A DNA stretch of 64,000 nucleotides from positions 31,717 through 95,716 of the forward strand of contig DASXVQ010000234.1 in assembly GCA_036504155.1 (NCBI GenBank), written 5' to 3'. Of this stretch, positions 35,701-43,372 are shown one piece after another. The stretch is from JACRCT01 sp036504155 (GTDB lineage: Bacteria; Myxococcota; Myxococcia; Myxococcales; UBA5297). Position 1 is the stretch's first letter; the number at the start of each line of letters is the position of its first letter. The notes beneath the pieces were generated by a model, which had not been told where the DNA came from, did no database searches, and was given only the letters and a program-made list of their open reading frames with translations. The position numbers and the translations under genes are program-made.

Positions 35701-36855
35701 GCCCCGGATGGCTGCGGCAACATCATTCCCAGCTGCGGCACTTGCCCCTCGCCGCAGGTCTGCGCCACCGGCGGCAAGTGCGGCGGCTCGTCCTGTACGC
35801 CAACGACCTGCGCGGCACAGGGCAAGAACTGCGGTTCGTGGCCGAATGGATGCGGCGGGATCCTGGATTGCGGCAACTGCGTCTCGCCCAAATCCTGCGG
35901 CGGGGAGGGCCTTCCCGGAGTCTGCGGCGGCGGCGTGTGCACGCCGACCACCTGTGCGGCGCTGGACCTGCTGTGCGGCCAGGCGTCCAACGGCTGTGGC
36001 GGGACCCTGGACTGCGGCACCTGCCCCTCGCCCTACACCTGTGCCGGCAGCGGCATCGTCGGCCGCTGCGGCGGCGCGGTGTGCACGCCCACCACCTGCG
36101 CGGCGCTGGGCATGAACTGCGGCCAGGCCTCCGACGGCTGCGGCGGGACGCTCGCCTGCGGCACGTGCACCCCGCCCCAGACCTGCGGCGGCGGCGGCAT
36201 CGTCGGGCGCTGCGGCGGCAACGGCTGCACGCCCACCACCTGCTCGGCGCTCGGCGTGGAGTGCGGCGAGATCGCCGACGGCTGCGGAAGCATCCTTCAA
36301 TGCGGCGACTGCGTCGCCCCCGACACCTGCGGCGGTGGCGGCATCCTCGGCCGGTGCGGTGGCGGCTGCACGCCCGCCACCTGCGGCACGCTCGGCTACG
36401 CCTGCGGGTTCTGGTCCGACGGCTGCGGCGGCACCCTGGCGTGCGGCACCTGCAACGCGCCCAAGCGCTGCGGCGGCGGCGGCGTCCTCGGGGCCTGCGG
36501 CGGCGGCTGCGTGGTGGCCGGCGACGCCTGCGCGACGGCCGGCGTGACCTGCGGCCCGGCGCCGGACGGCTGCGGCGGCCTGGTCAACTGCGGCCCCTGC
36601 TCCACCGCCGACGGCGGCGTCGCCACCTGCACGCCGATGCTGTGCGGCGGCCGCTGCGGGCTCCAGGGCGACGGCTGTGGTGGGACCCTGTCCTGCCTGG
36701 CCTGCCCGCCCAGCGGCTGCGTGCCGACGACCTGCGCCGTCTTCGGGGCGCAGTGCGGCCGCATCCCCGACGGCTGCGGCGGAGTGTTGGAGTGCGGCAG
36801 CTGCGACGCCGGAGCCTGCGGCGGAGGCGGGCAGCCGTTCCGCTGCGGTCCGTAG
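32710..36855 (+). CDS. Very large Cys-rich modular lipoprotein
   Basis: A 1,381-aa protein starting MALHRWGFGVFAALATTALAGCGG (lipobox LAGC). It has about eight N-terminal and nine C-terminal copies of a ~45-residue module: C-x-P-[KT]-T-C, then CG, DGCGG, CG-x-C and TCGGGG-[VIT]-P-x-x-CG. Each module has about eight Cys, so the chain has well over 100. Between the arrays (about residues 510-980) is a Cys-poor segment with a carboxypeptidase-regulatory-like beta-sandwich (ISGVVYDPAGLNPLYNVFVFVPNG, DEKGAFKLTNVPVGTNIPVVIQ) and a region containing VLTSCEGATYGD and YANQGGRVFASHFNYYW, which resembles ThuA/amidotransferase-like folds. Disulfide-stiffened stalks flanking a functional domain are likely. 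Confidence 0.85.
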   Translation: MALHRWGFGVFAALATTALAGCGGCGTDPAGEVDAAGERPDARQGKADGNEVCIPTTCLQLQANCGFVDDGCGVKIECGSCDTGTCGGGGTPNQCGWTNPDTGSEPPDADLVEPPDADLLAPADAGGPQDAAAPGSDAGGGEPDVGFVCAPKNNCGAMGFNCGPVGDGCGGLAQCGNCGGGGVCGGAGEPNVCSTPQVCVRKTCNDYPSKTCGPVSDGCGGMTEDCGGCTDPETCGGGGTPSLCGSVTTCVPKTCGDYPLGSCGRLSDGCGDLTADCGGCTWPKTCGGGGVASECGGGPPPCTPKTCGDFPAGTCGQVDDACGGLTTLCGTCVAPDTCGGGGVASLCGGGVPPCVPKTCADFPAGACGPLSDGCGGLTAVCGTCPSTQTCGGGGVPSVCFGPLPCTAKVCGDFPAGTCGRVADGCGGLTADCGGCSILGDTCGGGGIPSRCGGAPPACTKKTCTDYSAATCGQVSDGCGGLTVDCGGCAAPDTCGGGGVPSECGGGGGTTCINLECKQTVCPGTGTTSISGVVYDPAGLNPLYNVFVFVPNGTPAAFPNGATCDKCADALSGYPLVTTVTDEKGAFKLTNVPVGTNIPVVIQTGKWRRQIKVNTQACVDVPIAATLTRLPRNKSEGDIPKIALNTGGFDTLECLLRKVGIDDSEFTNPSGTGRINLYRGRPLAGFVSGGQVYTFPAVNKYSSALGGASFPDSTALWNDLATLKKYDVVLTSCEGATYGDPSERFGYTNESGTKSAQALGNMQDYANQGGRVFASHFNYYWITANTSGAGAAQWSSLVSLSSWPGARLVNKLSSTTFSYTVPEKISMSFTKGDALAKWLLNVGASPAGLGNISINEAKNSISSFDSTRLLEWVYADNMYLDPTQTSGVWTLVAHAPEYLSFNTPVEYTATQPANQCGRFVFSDIHVSSGDVSGYKSGNQSVAYAFPDECKTTTLSAQEKALEFMLFDLSSRVCDDTVPPEPPVCIPRTCADQGIECGPAPDGCGNIIPSCGTCPSPQVCATGGKCGGSSCTPTTCAAQGKNCGSWPNGCGGILDCGNCVSPKSCGGEGLPGVCGGGVCTPTTCAALDLLCGQASNGCGGTLDCGTCPSPYTCAGSGIVGRCGGAVCTPTTCAALGMNCGQASDGCGGTLACGTCTPPQTCGGGGIVGRCGGNGCTPTTCSALGVECGEIADGCGSILQCGDCVAPDTCGGGGILGRCGGGCTPATCGTLGYACGFWSDGCGGTLACGTCNAPKRCGGGGVLGACGGGCVVAGDACATAGVTCGPAPDGCGGLVNCGPCSTADGGVATCTPMLCGGRCGLQGDGCGGTLSCLACPPSGCVPTTCAVFGAQCGRIPDGCGGVLECGSCDAGACGGGGQPFRCGP
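32862..34239 (+). repeat. N-terminal array of Cys-rich modules (about eight units)
   Basis: Tandem ~135-150-bp in-frame units, each encoding the eight-Cys module with DGCGG and CGGGG cores. Neighbouring units are similar enough at DNA level (repeated blocks such as GACGGCTGCGGCGG) for recombination to change copy number. Confidence 0.8.
35643..36852 (+). repeat. C-terminal array of Cys-rich modules (about nine units)
   Basis: This is the same module type as the first array but of a distinct subfamily (C-T-P-T-T-C-A-A-L-G..C and GG-[GT]-[LI]..CG-[TN]-C). Units resemble each other more than units of the first array, so each array probably expanded on its own. The last three units are irregular, with insertions such as STADGGVATCTPM. 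Confidence 0.8.
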
Positions 36856-36874
36856 GCGCCGGCAACCACCGCTG

Positions 36875-36910
36875 AAAAAAAGGACGGCCGGGCGAATCTC
36901 GCCCGGCCGT
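36875..36910 (-). terminator. Rho-independent terminator of the dehydratase-activase gene
   Basis: A perfect 12-bp stem, ACGGCCGGGCGA (36884-36895) / TCGCCCGGCCGT (36899-36910), with a 3-nt loop. On the minus strand it is followed closely by seven T (36875-36881). It closes the minus-strand activase gene 50 bp after its stop. On the plus strand no T-run follows, so termination of the Cys-rich lipoprotein transcript would be weaker. Confidence 0.85.
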
Positions 36911-36959
36911 TCCGATTCAAGGGGCCCAAAGCCTGCGGCCTACCGCCTGAAGAGTGCGC

Positions 36960-39900
36960 TCAGACTTCCTCGGGCTTGCGCTCGCGCGGGGGCTTGGGGA
37001 TGCCCAGCGGCTGCGGGGCGGTCTCCTCGCGCGTGCCGCCGGCCATCCGGCGCAGGATGCGCAGGCCCTGCGGCGCACCGGGGAAGGCCCAGGAGGCCAG
37101 GCGCACCGCCTGCTTGGCGGCGGTGAGGCCCACCTCGAAGGTGGCCTGCAGCGGGTTGGCGGAGCTCGCCTCGGGCTGCTGCGTCTTCTCGGGCTTGGGC
37201 TTCTTGGCGTAGCGGGCGTGGACCTCGAAGACGAAGTTCTCCAACGCCTCGGGGGCGATGGGGTCGCCGTTGAGCGAGAGGGTCAGCGAGAGCAGGCCCT
37301 CCTTCTCGGCGATGTGGGCGAACTGGTTCTCGCTGATCTTGTTGGGCAGGCACTCCAGCGGGCCGACGCTGATGACGCCGTCGATGAGCCCCTCGCGCCA
37401 CTCGTGCACCGGGCCGCCGACCGTGAGCACCGACTCGCCCTGGAACTCCTCGCGGACGTACGGGTTCGAGGCGGCCAGCGACTGCTGCACGGTGGTGCGG
37501 TGCGGCCAGCCCAGGCGCTGGGCCATGACCGAGTAGCACAGCGACTGGATGACGGCGCGGGTGAAGCTGGAGATGTGCGGCGACAGGCCGGTGCGCTCGC
37601 CGTTCTTGAAGTTGATGTAGTCGGCGTACTCGATCCACTCGTTGAACGGCGCGAAGCGGACGCGGATGCCGCGGGCGGCGAGCTTGTCGGCGACGAAGTC
37701 GTTCGCGAACGGGTCGTTGCGGACGTAGATCTCGCCGACCATCATCACCGCCGGCACGTCGCGGTCCTGCTTGGCGGCGGCGAACTCTTCGGCCGCGCGC
37801 GAGAGCAGGTCGAGCACGCCGAAGAGCCGGCCGCTGGCCACCTGCACCAGCGCCTCGGCGGCCGACATGTCGCCGCGGCCGCCCTCCTCGAGGACCTCCA
37901 TCAACTCCGCGTGGTAGCGGTCGAAGATCTCGCGGGCCAGGCCGGGCCGCTTCTCGACGACGCGGGCGTCGTAGTGGGCCTCGAGCAGGAGGTCGCTGCC
38001 CATGAAGGCGACCATGATCAGCGCGGGGAAGCCGTCGGGCAGCCCGGCGAAGTAGTTCTGGAAGCTGGGCGACCAGATGCGCACGCGGTCCTCCAGCCCC
38101 AGGCGCTGGAAGACGATCTTGTGGAGGATGTTGTAGACGCCGAAGCGGCAGGGCCCGTAGGCCTTGGGCATGGCGAAGGCGAAGCGCTTGGTCTTGTCCG
38201 GCTCGCTCGCCACGCGCTGGAGCATGCTGCCCAGCGTCACCGTCATCGGGACGCACTCCTTGCCCGAGGTGTAGCGCCGGCCCATCCGCATCGTCTCCCG
38301 GTCGGGCATGGCCAGCGCCTCGCAGGCGATGCCCAGGCCGCGCATCGCCGCCGCCACCGCCTCGGCGCCGGGGCCCATGCGCGGGATGACCAGGATCTCG
38401 CCGCTCGCCTTGATCTCGTCGAGCAGCGCGGTCTTCTCGGCCAGCGTCTTGAGGTCCTGGGCCGGCTTGGTGCGGCCGGCGGAGAGGTCCTCGGCCACGC
38501 AGTGCAGGAAGGCCTCCACGCGGGTCTTGGTGCCGGCGTCGCCGGAGTGGCCGTCGGTCTCGATGACCGCGAAGGGCTTGCCCTCCATCAGGTAGGAGTA
38601 GAAGTGCAGGGCGAAGCTGTCCGGCCCGCAGCTGTAGTTGCTGCAGTAGAGCGTGTAGACGCCGGGGGTGCGCCGGGCGTGGTGGGCGGCGCGCAGGTTC
38701 TTCTGCGCGAAGCTCCAGTACACGCCGTAGAAGATTGGCACCTCGTCGGGGACCGGGAAGCAGTCCACCGGGATGGCGATGGCGCCCTGCTCGCGCAGGA
38801 TGGCCGGGACGTTGGAGTTCAGCACCGTGTTGTAGATGGTGTAGGCGCGGCCGAGGACGACCACCGGGACGATGTGGTGCTCGGTGCAGAAGTCCAGCGC
38901 CCGCCGGCCGAGCTCCTCGATGCCGGCGTCGAACTGGCGCTGCTCCTCCACGCCGGCGAAGTAGGCGGCGCGCCAGCGGTCGTCGCGGATGCCGAAGTCG
39001 GAGGCGATGCGCCGGCAGGACTCGAGGAACTGCGGCGACTCGAGGTTGCCGGTGCCGATGTCGATGAGCGGGGTGACGAGCTTGCTGGGCAGCGTCTGGC
39101 CCAGGTCCCAGCGCAGCATGTCCGGGCCGGCCTGGACGAGCGGGCAGACCACCGCGTGCTCCTCGTCGCGCACGCGCAGGTACTCGCGCAGCATCGGCAG
39201 GAAGAGGTAGTCGGGCTTCTGCTCGGCCATCTGCGCCACCAGGCCGTGGAACTGCTGCACCGGCGCGCAGAACGGGACGTTGGCCTCCTCGATGCCGCGC
39301 TTGAGCGCGTGGTGGTCGGCGCCGGTCTTCACCTTCAGGTCGAAGCCCAGCTCGAACAGGAAGTGGGCGAAGAAGGGGAACAGGCCCTTGAGCGCGAACT
39401 CGTCGGTGATGCCGACGGTGGGGTTGCCGCGCGCGGCCGAGACCCGGGCGATGACCGCCTGCAGCATCTCTTCGCGCTCGCGGAAGGGGTCGGGGGTCAG
39501 GTCGGGCAGCTTCTTCTTGCGCGTGCCCTTGTCGTACAGCGAGCAGCCGCCGCCCCAGGTGAACTTGTTGCGGTCGCCGCCGACCAGCGTGGTGATGCGG
39601 TCGATGCGGCACTTGTTGCCGGCGCCGCCGCAGCCCTTGGTGGAGTTGCAGACGAAGGTGTCCTTCTTCTCGACCTGGGCGGAGAGGAACCGCGCCGGGT
39701 CCAGCGCCGGCCGCGCGGCGACGCTCGCCGTGTTCTTGAGCGTGAGCAGGGCGATGCCCATGGCGCCGACGGTGCCCGGGTTGGGCGGGACGATGACCTC
39801 GGCGCCGGTCTGGCGCACCACCGCCGCGGCGAGCGCGTCGGCGGCGAAGGGCATGCCCTGGCAGAAGATGACCTGGCCGACCGAGCGGCTGCCCTTCACT

Positions 39901-41450
39901 CGGTTCAGGTAGTTCTGGATGATCGAGTCGTAGATGCCGGCGATGATCGAGCGCTGGTCGGTGCCCGCGGCCACCGCGTCGTCGATGATCTCCGCCATGA
40001 AGACCGAGCAGTGCTGGCCCAGCGAGACGCCGGAGCTGGCCTTGAGCGCCTCGCCGCCCAGCTGCACGACCGAGGAGATGCCGGAGAACTTCTTGCCCTG
40101 CTCCTCGATGAAGGAGCCGGTGCCGGCGGAGCAGGCCTCGTTCATGGCGGCGTCGACGACGCGGCCGTCGGCCAGGCGGATGTACTTGGCGTCCTGCCCG
40201 CCGATCTCGAAGATGGTGTCGACGCGCGGGTCGAAGTGCAGCGCGCCCTCGGCGTGCGCGGCGATCTCGTTGAGGACGTAGACCGACTCGCCGCCGTAGC
40301 AGTTGGCCATCAGCGACCCGACGATCTCGCGGCCGCTGCCGGTGGCGCCCACCGCCTTGACCTTGCAGAACCAGGCCGGGCCCTCGGTCCACTGCTTCAT
40401 CAGCTCCTGCGCGGCGCCCACCGGGTTGCCGTTGGTCTTGAGGTAGCCCTCCCAGACCACGTCCTTGGTGGCGGCGTCGATGGCCACGGTCTTGGAGCCG
40501 GTGGAGCCGATGTCGAAGCCGAGGATGACGTCGCGGGCCGAGTCCACCGCGCAGACGGGCACCGGCGGCATGCGCTTGACCCGGGACAGCGACTCGGCGA
40601 GCGCCGGCACGCGCTCCAGGCTGGCGTCCGGGGCGGGGACGACCAGCCGGTCGAGGGTCGGCACGCGGGCGGGGCGGTCGGCGGCCAGCACGGCGCTGCC
40701 CAGGGCCTCGAAGTAGAGCGCGTCGTCGCTGAGCGTCTCGACCAGCTCCATCGCGTGCTTGGCGGCGAAGCGGCGGAAGTTCTCGCGAATGCGCCGCGAG
40801 CGGGAGACGCCGCCGACCAGCAGCAGCTTGTCCGGGGAGAGGCGGGGCTTGACCAGCACCTGCACGTTCTCGCAGACCGCGTCGAACAGTCCGGCCAGGA
40901 TGCGCGCCCGGTTCTCGCCCTTGTTGGCGAGGTGGGTCATGTCGGTCTTGAGGATGACCGGGCAGCGGCCGGAGAGCGGCGCCGGGTCTTCGACGTCGGC
41001 GCACAGCTCGCTCGCCTGCTCGATGTCCAGGTCGAAGCGCTCGACCAGCTGGCGCAGGAAGTTGCCGGTGCCCTGCGAGCAGCGGCTGTTCTCGCGCATG
41101 ATCTCCACGCCGCCGGGCCGGACCTCGAGCACCGAGAAGCCGTGGCTGCCGATGGAGACGACGGTGGCGGGCGACTCGCCGAACAGCTGCTTGTAGCCGA
41201 AGGACTGCGCCTGCTTGGTCGGCACGTGCGTCACGCCGACGAGGCGCGCCAGGCGGCCGGTGGCCGCGGCGCCGGAGAGGAAGTCCCAGCCCCAGTCGGC
41301 GAGCAGCGCCTTGAGCGCCGCCGCGGGCTCCTTGTGGTGCTCGACCAGCGCGCGGCGGGTCCAGGTCAGCCGACCGCCTCCTTCGCGCTTGAGCTCGACG
41401 GCCTTGATGGTCTCCGCGCCGATGTCCAGGCCCACGAACCGGTTCGACAT
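36960..41450 (-). CDS. 2-hydroxyacyl-CoA dehydratase activase fusion (BadF/BadG/HgdC type)
   Basis: A 1,496-aa protein beginning MSNRFVGLDIGAETIKAVEL; the longer frame upstream is basic nonsense. It has two ASKHA ATPase domains of the BcrAD/BadFG family: residues ~1-290 (VGLDIGAETIKAVEL) and ~300-610 (ILGFDIGSTGSKTVAI, GGQDAKYIRL, NEACSAGTGSFIEEQG). The Cys in the second belongs to the dimer-bridging [4Fe-4S] cluster site. Then comes the DUF2229-type region with FVCNSTKGCGGAGNKCRIDRI and SLYDKGTRKKKLPDL, and a C-terminal HgdB-like part with SNYSCGPDSF and RRYTSGKECVPMTVTLG. Known activators deliver a low-potential electron to dehydratases. Such giant fusions are widespread in anaerobes and deltaproteobacteria, with uncertain substrate. 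No separate dehydratase subunit is nearby. Confidence 0.9.
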   Translation of the reverse strand: MSNRFVGLDIGAETIKAVELKREGGGRLTWTRRALVEHHKEPAAALKALLADWGWDFLSGAAATGRLARLVGVTHVPTKQAQSFGYKQLFGESPATVVSIGSHGFSVLEVRPGGVEIMRENSRCSQGTGNFLRQLVERFDLDIEQASELCADVEDPAPLSGRCPVILKTDMTHLANKGENRARILAGLFDAVCENVQVLVKPRLSPDKLLLVGGVSRSRRIRENFRRFAAKHAMELVETLSDDALYFEALGSAVLAADRPARVPTLDRLVVPAPDASLERVPALAESLSRVKRMPPVPVCAVDSARDVILGFDIGSTGSKTVAIDAATKDVVWEGYLKTNGNPVGAAQELMKQWTEGPAWFCKVKAVGATGSGREIVGSLMANCYGGESVYVLNEIAAHAEGALHFDPRVDTIFEIGGQDAKYIRLADGRVVDAAMNEACSAGTGSFIEEQGKKFSGISSVVQLGGEALKASSGVSLGQHCSVFMAEIIDDAVAAGTDQRSIIAGIYDSIIQNYLNRVKGSRSVGQVIFCQGMPFAADALAAAVVRQTGAEVIVPPNPGTVGAMGIALLTLKNTASVAARPALDPARFLSAQVEKKDTFVCNSTKGCGGAGNKCRIDRITTLVGGDRNKFTWGGGCSLYDKGTRKKKLPDLTPDPFREREEMLQAVIARVSAARGNPTVGITDEFALKGLFPFFAHFLFELGFDLKVKTGADHHALKRGIEEANVPFCAPVQQFHGLVAQMAEQKPDYLFLPMLREYLRVRDEEHAVVCPLVQAGPDMLRWDLGQTLPSKLVTPLIDIGTGNLESPQFLESCRRIASDFGIRDDRWRAAYFAGVEEQRQFDAGIEELGRRALDFCTEHHIVPVVVLGRAYTIYNTVLNSNVPAILREQGAIAIPVDCFPVPDEVPIFYGVYWSFAQKNLRAAHHARRTPGVYTLYCSNYSCGPDSFALHFYSYLMEGKPFAVIETDGHSGDAGTKTRVEAFLHCVAEDLSAGRTKPAQDLKTLAEKTALLDEIKASGEILVIPRMGPGAEAVAAAMRGLGIACEALAMPDRETMRMGRRYTSGKECVPMTVTLGSMLQRVASEPDKTKRFAFAMPKAYGPCRFGVYNILHKIVFQRLGLEDRVRIWSPSFQNYFAGLPDGFPALIMVAFMGSDLLLEAHYDARVVEKRPGLAREIFDRYHAELMEVLEEGGRGDMSAAEALVQVASGRLFGVLDLLSRAAEEFAAAKQDRDVPAVMMVGEIYVRNDPFANDFVADKLAARGIRVRFAPFNEWIEYADYINFKNGERTGLSPHISSFTRAVIQSLCYSVMAQRLGWPHRTTVQQSLAASNPYVREEFQGESVLTVGGPVHEWREGLIDGVISVGPLECLPNKISENQFAHIAEKEGLLSLTLSLNGDPIAPEALENFVFEVHARYAKKPKPEKTQQPEASSANPLQATFEVGLTAAKQAVRLASWAFPGAPQGLRILRRMAGGTREETAPQPLGIPKPPRERKPEEV

Positions 41451-41783
41451 GGTTTTTCGTCCTCCGCAGCTGCGTCGGCGGCGGGCTCTGCAAGACCGCG
41501 CCCGTCGCCGGAACTCCAAGGGCGGCGGAGGTTAGCGAGATCTTTTGCCGGAAAAAAGAGCGTACGGGACTACGCAGGCCCGCCGGGGGTGCGTCGCCTT
41601 TTTCGCACTTCGTGGGGGGTGTCACAAGCTGAGACGCGGGCGTTCCGTGCGAGGTCGCACAGCAGGCAAGGAGGGGAGGGGGCGATTCCGAAAAGCGGCC
41701 TGAATACCAACGGTTGCCGGAGTTCGTCCGCTTGGCGCGGACCCTGAAACTGCCGGAGGGAAACCCCAACCCCGAGGCAGCCA
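41451..41783. promoter_or_regulatory. 333-bp divergent intergenic region
   Basis: This separates the activase (minus) from the tandem unknown pair (plus). It contains A-rich patches (GGAAAAAAGAGCG near 41550 and TTTTTCGC near 41600) that are unusual against the GC-rich background, and purine-rich AAGGAGGGGAGGGGG near 41670. I see no convincing sigma-70 hexamer pair, RNA gene or ORF. Both promoters are presumably here. Confidence 0.4.
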
Positions 41784-42497
41784 ATGACCAGCGTTAACCA
41801 GAAGACGAACTTCGACCCCGCGGCGCAGTTCGAGGACGGAATGAGCGTCCAGACTGAATCGAAGTGCACCAGTGGCGCGACCGCCAAGACGGCCGAGCCG
41901 GCGCCGACCCCAAACAGCGACGTCGACACCTTTGAGACCGTCAAAGCTGACCCGCGACGCGCGGAGCTCGAGCGGATCAATGCCCAGCGGAACGCGCTGA
42001 AGCCGGACCTGGAGAAGAAGAAGGGGGAGGCGCTTCGCGCCATCCCGAAGATGATCCCCGTGGCGGGGAACGTGGTCGATGTTGCCGTCGGAATCTACGA
42101 CGCTGCCCGGTCCGTGAGCGGGGGCGATTCCGACAAGGCCACCAAGGCCGGGGTCGACGGGGCAAAGTCGATCGCGGAGTTGGAGGCTTTCAAGAAGGCG
42201 ATCGACGCGGGCAGCGAGGGCGCGAAGATCGTGTCGGCTGCCGCCTTGTTCAAGAACGCCTTCACTTTCTACAGCGCGATGCGCGAGTACGGGAAGGACG
42301 TCAAAAAGGATGAGGAGCTTCGCCACCAAGCGGAAGCCATCGAGACGCAGCTGGATCCGACGAAGAAGTTCAAGATCGGGAAGTTCGGCGCGGAAACCCT
42401 CAGCCTCCAGGGCGGCCAGGTCGTCAGCGATGTGAAGAAGGCTCCGCCCACGCCGGCACAGCAGGCGTACTGCGATCAGCGCTCCAAGGGTAAGTAG
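41784..42497 (+). CDS. Unknown protein, tandem family member 1
   Basis: A 237-aa protein. It shares with the next gene the N-terminal pattern [FL]EDGMSV..E.KCT..AK.AEP and DVDTFET. A helical core follows (DLEKKKGEALRAIPKMIPVAGNVVDVAVGIYDAA, KSIAELEAFKKAI..., FYSAMREYGKDVKKDEELRHQAEAIETQLDPTKKF). The glycine/hydrophobic stretch 'IP...G....VA..I.DAA' could be a membrane-active or colicin-like hairpin, but there is no clear transmembrane span. It has no signal peptide. I do not recognise the family. The single Cys in the shared N-terminal motif and one near the C-terminus are notable. Confidence 0.8.
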   Translation: MTSVNQKTNFDPAAQFEDGMSVQTESKCTSGATAKTAEPAPTPNSDVDTFETVKADPRRAELERINAQRNALKPDLEKKKGEALRAIPKMIPVAGNVVDVAVGIYDAARSVSGGDSDKATKAGVDGAKSIAELEAFKKAIDAGSEGAKIVSAAALFKNAFTFYSAMREYGKDVKKDEELRHQAEAIETQLDPTKKFKIGKFGAETLSLQGGQVVSDVKKAPPTPAQQAYCDQRSKGK

Positions 42498-42670
42498 CCG
42501 CGACACGGGTTGCCGTCTCATCCAGAGGACGTCTCTGCTCTCGACCGATGGCGCGCGAGCTGCGCCCCGGACTTGGAGGAGATCATCCCGGACGCGAGAG
42601 CCCCGCGCCGCCTCTGGTCTGTTGGCTGACGAGTTTCCACCACTCACCCCAACCGCAGGCGAGGTTCGCC

Positions 42671-43372
42671 ATGACCACCGTGAACGAGAAGAGCTTCGCC
42701 AACCCGATGATCGGCTTGGAGGACGGCATGAGCGTCCCGGCCGAGACCAAGTGCACGAACGCCGCGAAGCCGGCCGAGCCCGCGGCCGCCAACAGCGGCG
42801 ACGTCGACACCTTCGAGACCCTCCAGCTGAAGTCGCGGCTCAACGAGAACTCCGCCGCGCGCGCCAAGCTCAGGCCCGAGCTGCAGGAGAAGCGGACCGA
42901 GGCGCTGCGCGAGCTGCCGAAAGCAATCCCGATGATGGGCACCATCTCGAAGGTCGGCTTCGCCATCTGGGACGCCGCGCACGGGACGGTGGGCAAGTCC
43001 GCGGTCGACGCCGGCAAGTCGATGGCCGAGACCAAGGCCTTCAACGAGCTGGGCCGGGTGGCGGTCGACAAGTACGGCGAGGCGGCCGGCGAGGGCGTCG
43101 AGGCGCTGGCCGTGTTCAAGGAGGCCTACGACATCTACGGCGCGATGCGCGAATACGGAAAGCTGGTCAAGGAGGACGAGGCGCTGCGCTACGAGGCCGA
43201 GGATCTGATGATGAAGCTCGACCCGACCAGGAAGTTCGAGCTGGTCAAGGTCAACGGCAAGGCCTTCTTCCGCCAGGACGGAGAGCTCATCAGCGACCAG
43301 CCGGCCGAGAAGGCGACCAAGGCCGACTACGAGCGGCTCGCGGACATCCGCAGCCGCCTTCCGAAGCGCTAG
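42671..43372 (+). CDS. Unknown protein, tandem family member 2
   Basis: A 233-aa protein starting MTTVNEKSFANPMIGLEDGMSV; the ATG at 42671 follows GGCGAGG. It is co-linear with the upstream gene across the whole length: KCTNAAKPAEP, GDVDTFETLQ, LRPELQEKRTEALRELPKAIPMMGTISKVGFAIWDAA, KSMAETKAFNELG, YGAMREYGKLVKEDEALRYEAEDLMMKLDPTRKFELVK. Identity is moderate, so this is an old duplication. The 173-bp gap has no hairpin, so co-transcription is possible. Its stop codon overlaps that of the convergent sigma-54 activator. Confidence 0.8.
   Translation: MTTVNEKSFANPMIGLEDGMSVPAETKCTNAAKPAEPAAANSGDVDTFETLQLKSRLNENSAARAKLRPELQEKRTEALRELPKAIPMMGTISKVGFAIWDAAHGTVGKSAVDAGKSMAETKAFNELGRVAVDKYGEAAGEGVEALAVFKEAYDIYGAMREYGKLVKEDEALRYEAEDLMMKLDPTRKFELVKVNGKAFFRQDGELISDQPAEKATKADYERLADIRSRLPKR

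Noticed and set aside
36954..41747. 1,597-residue plus-strand open frame
   Set aside because: It is the antisense shadow of the dehydratase activase, whose ATPase and Cys motifs are clear on the minus strand.
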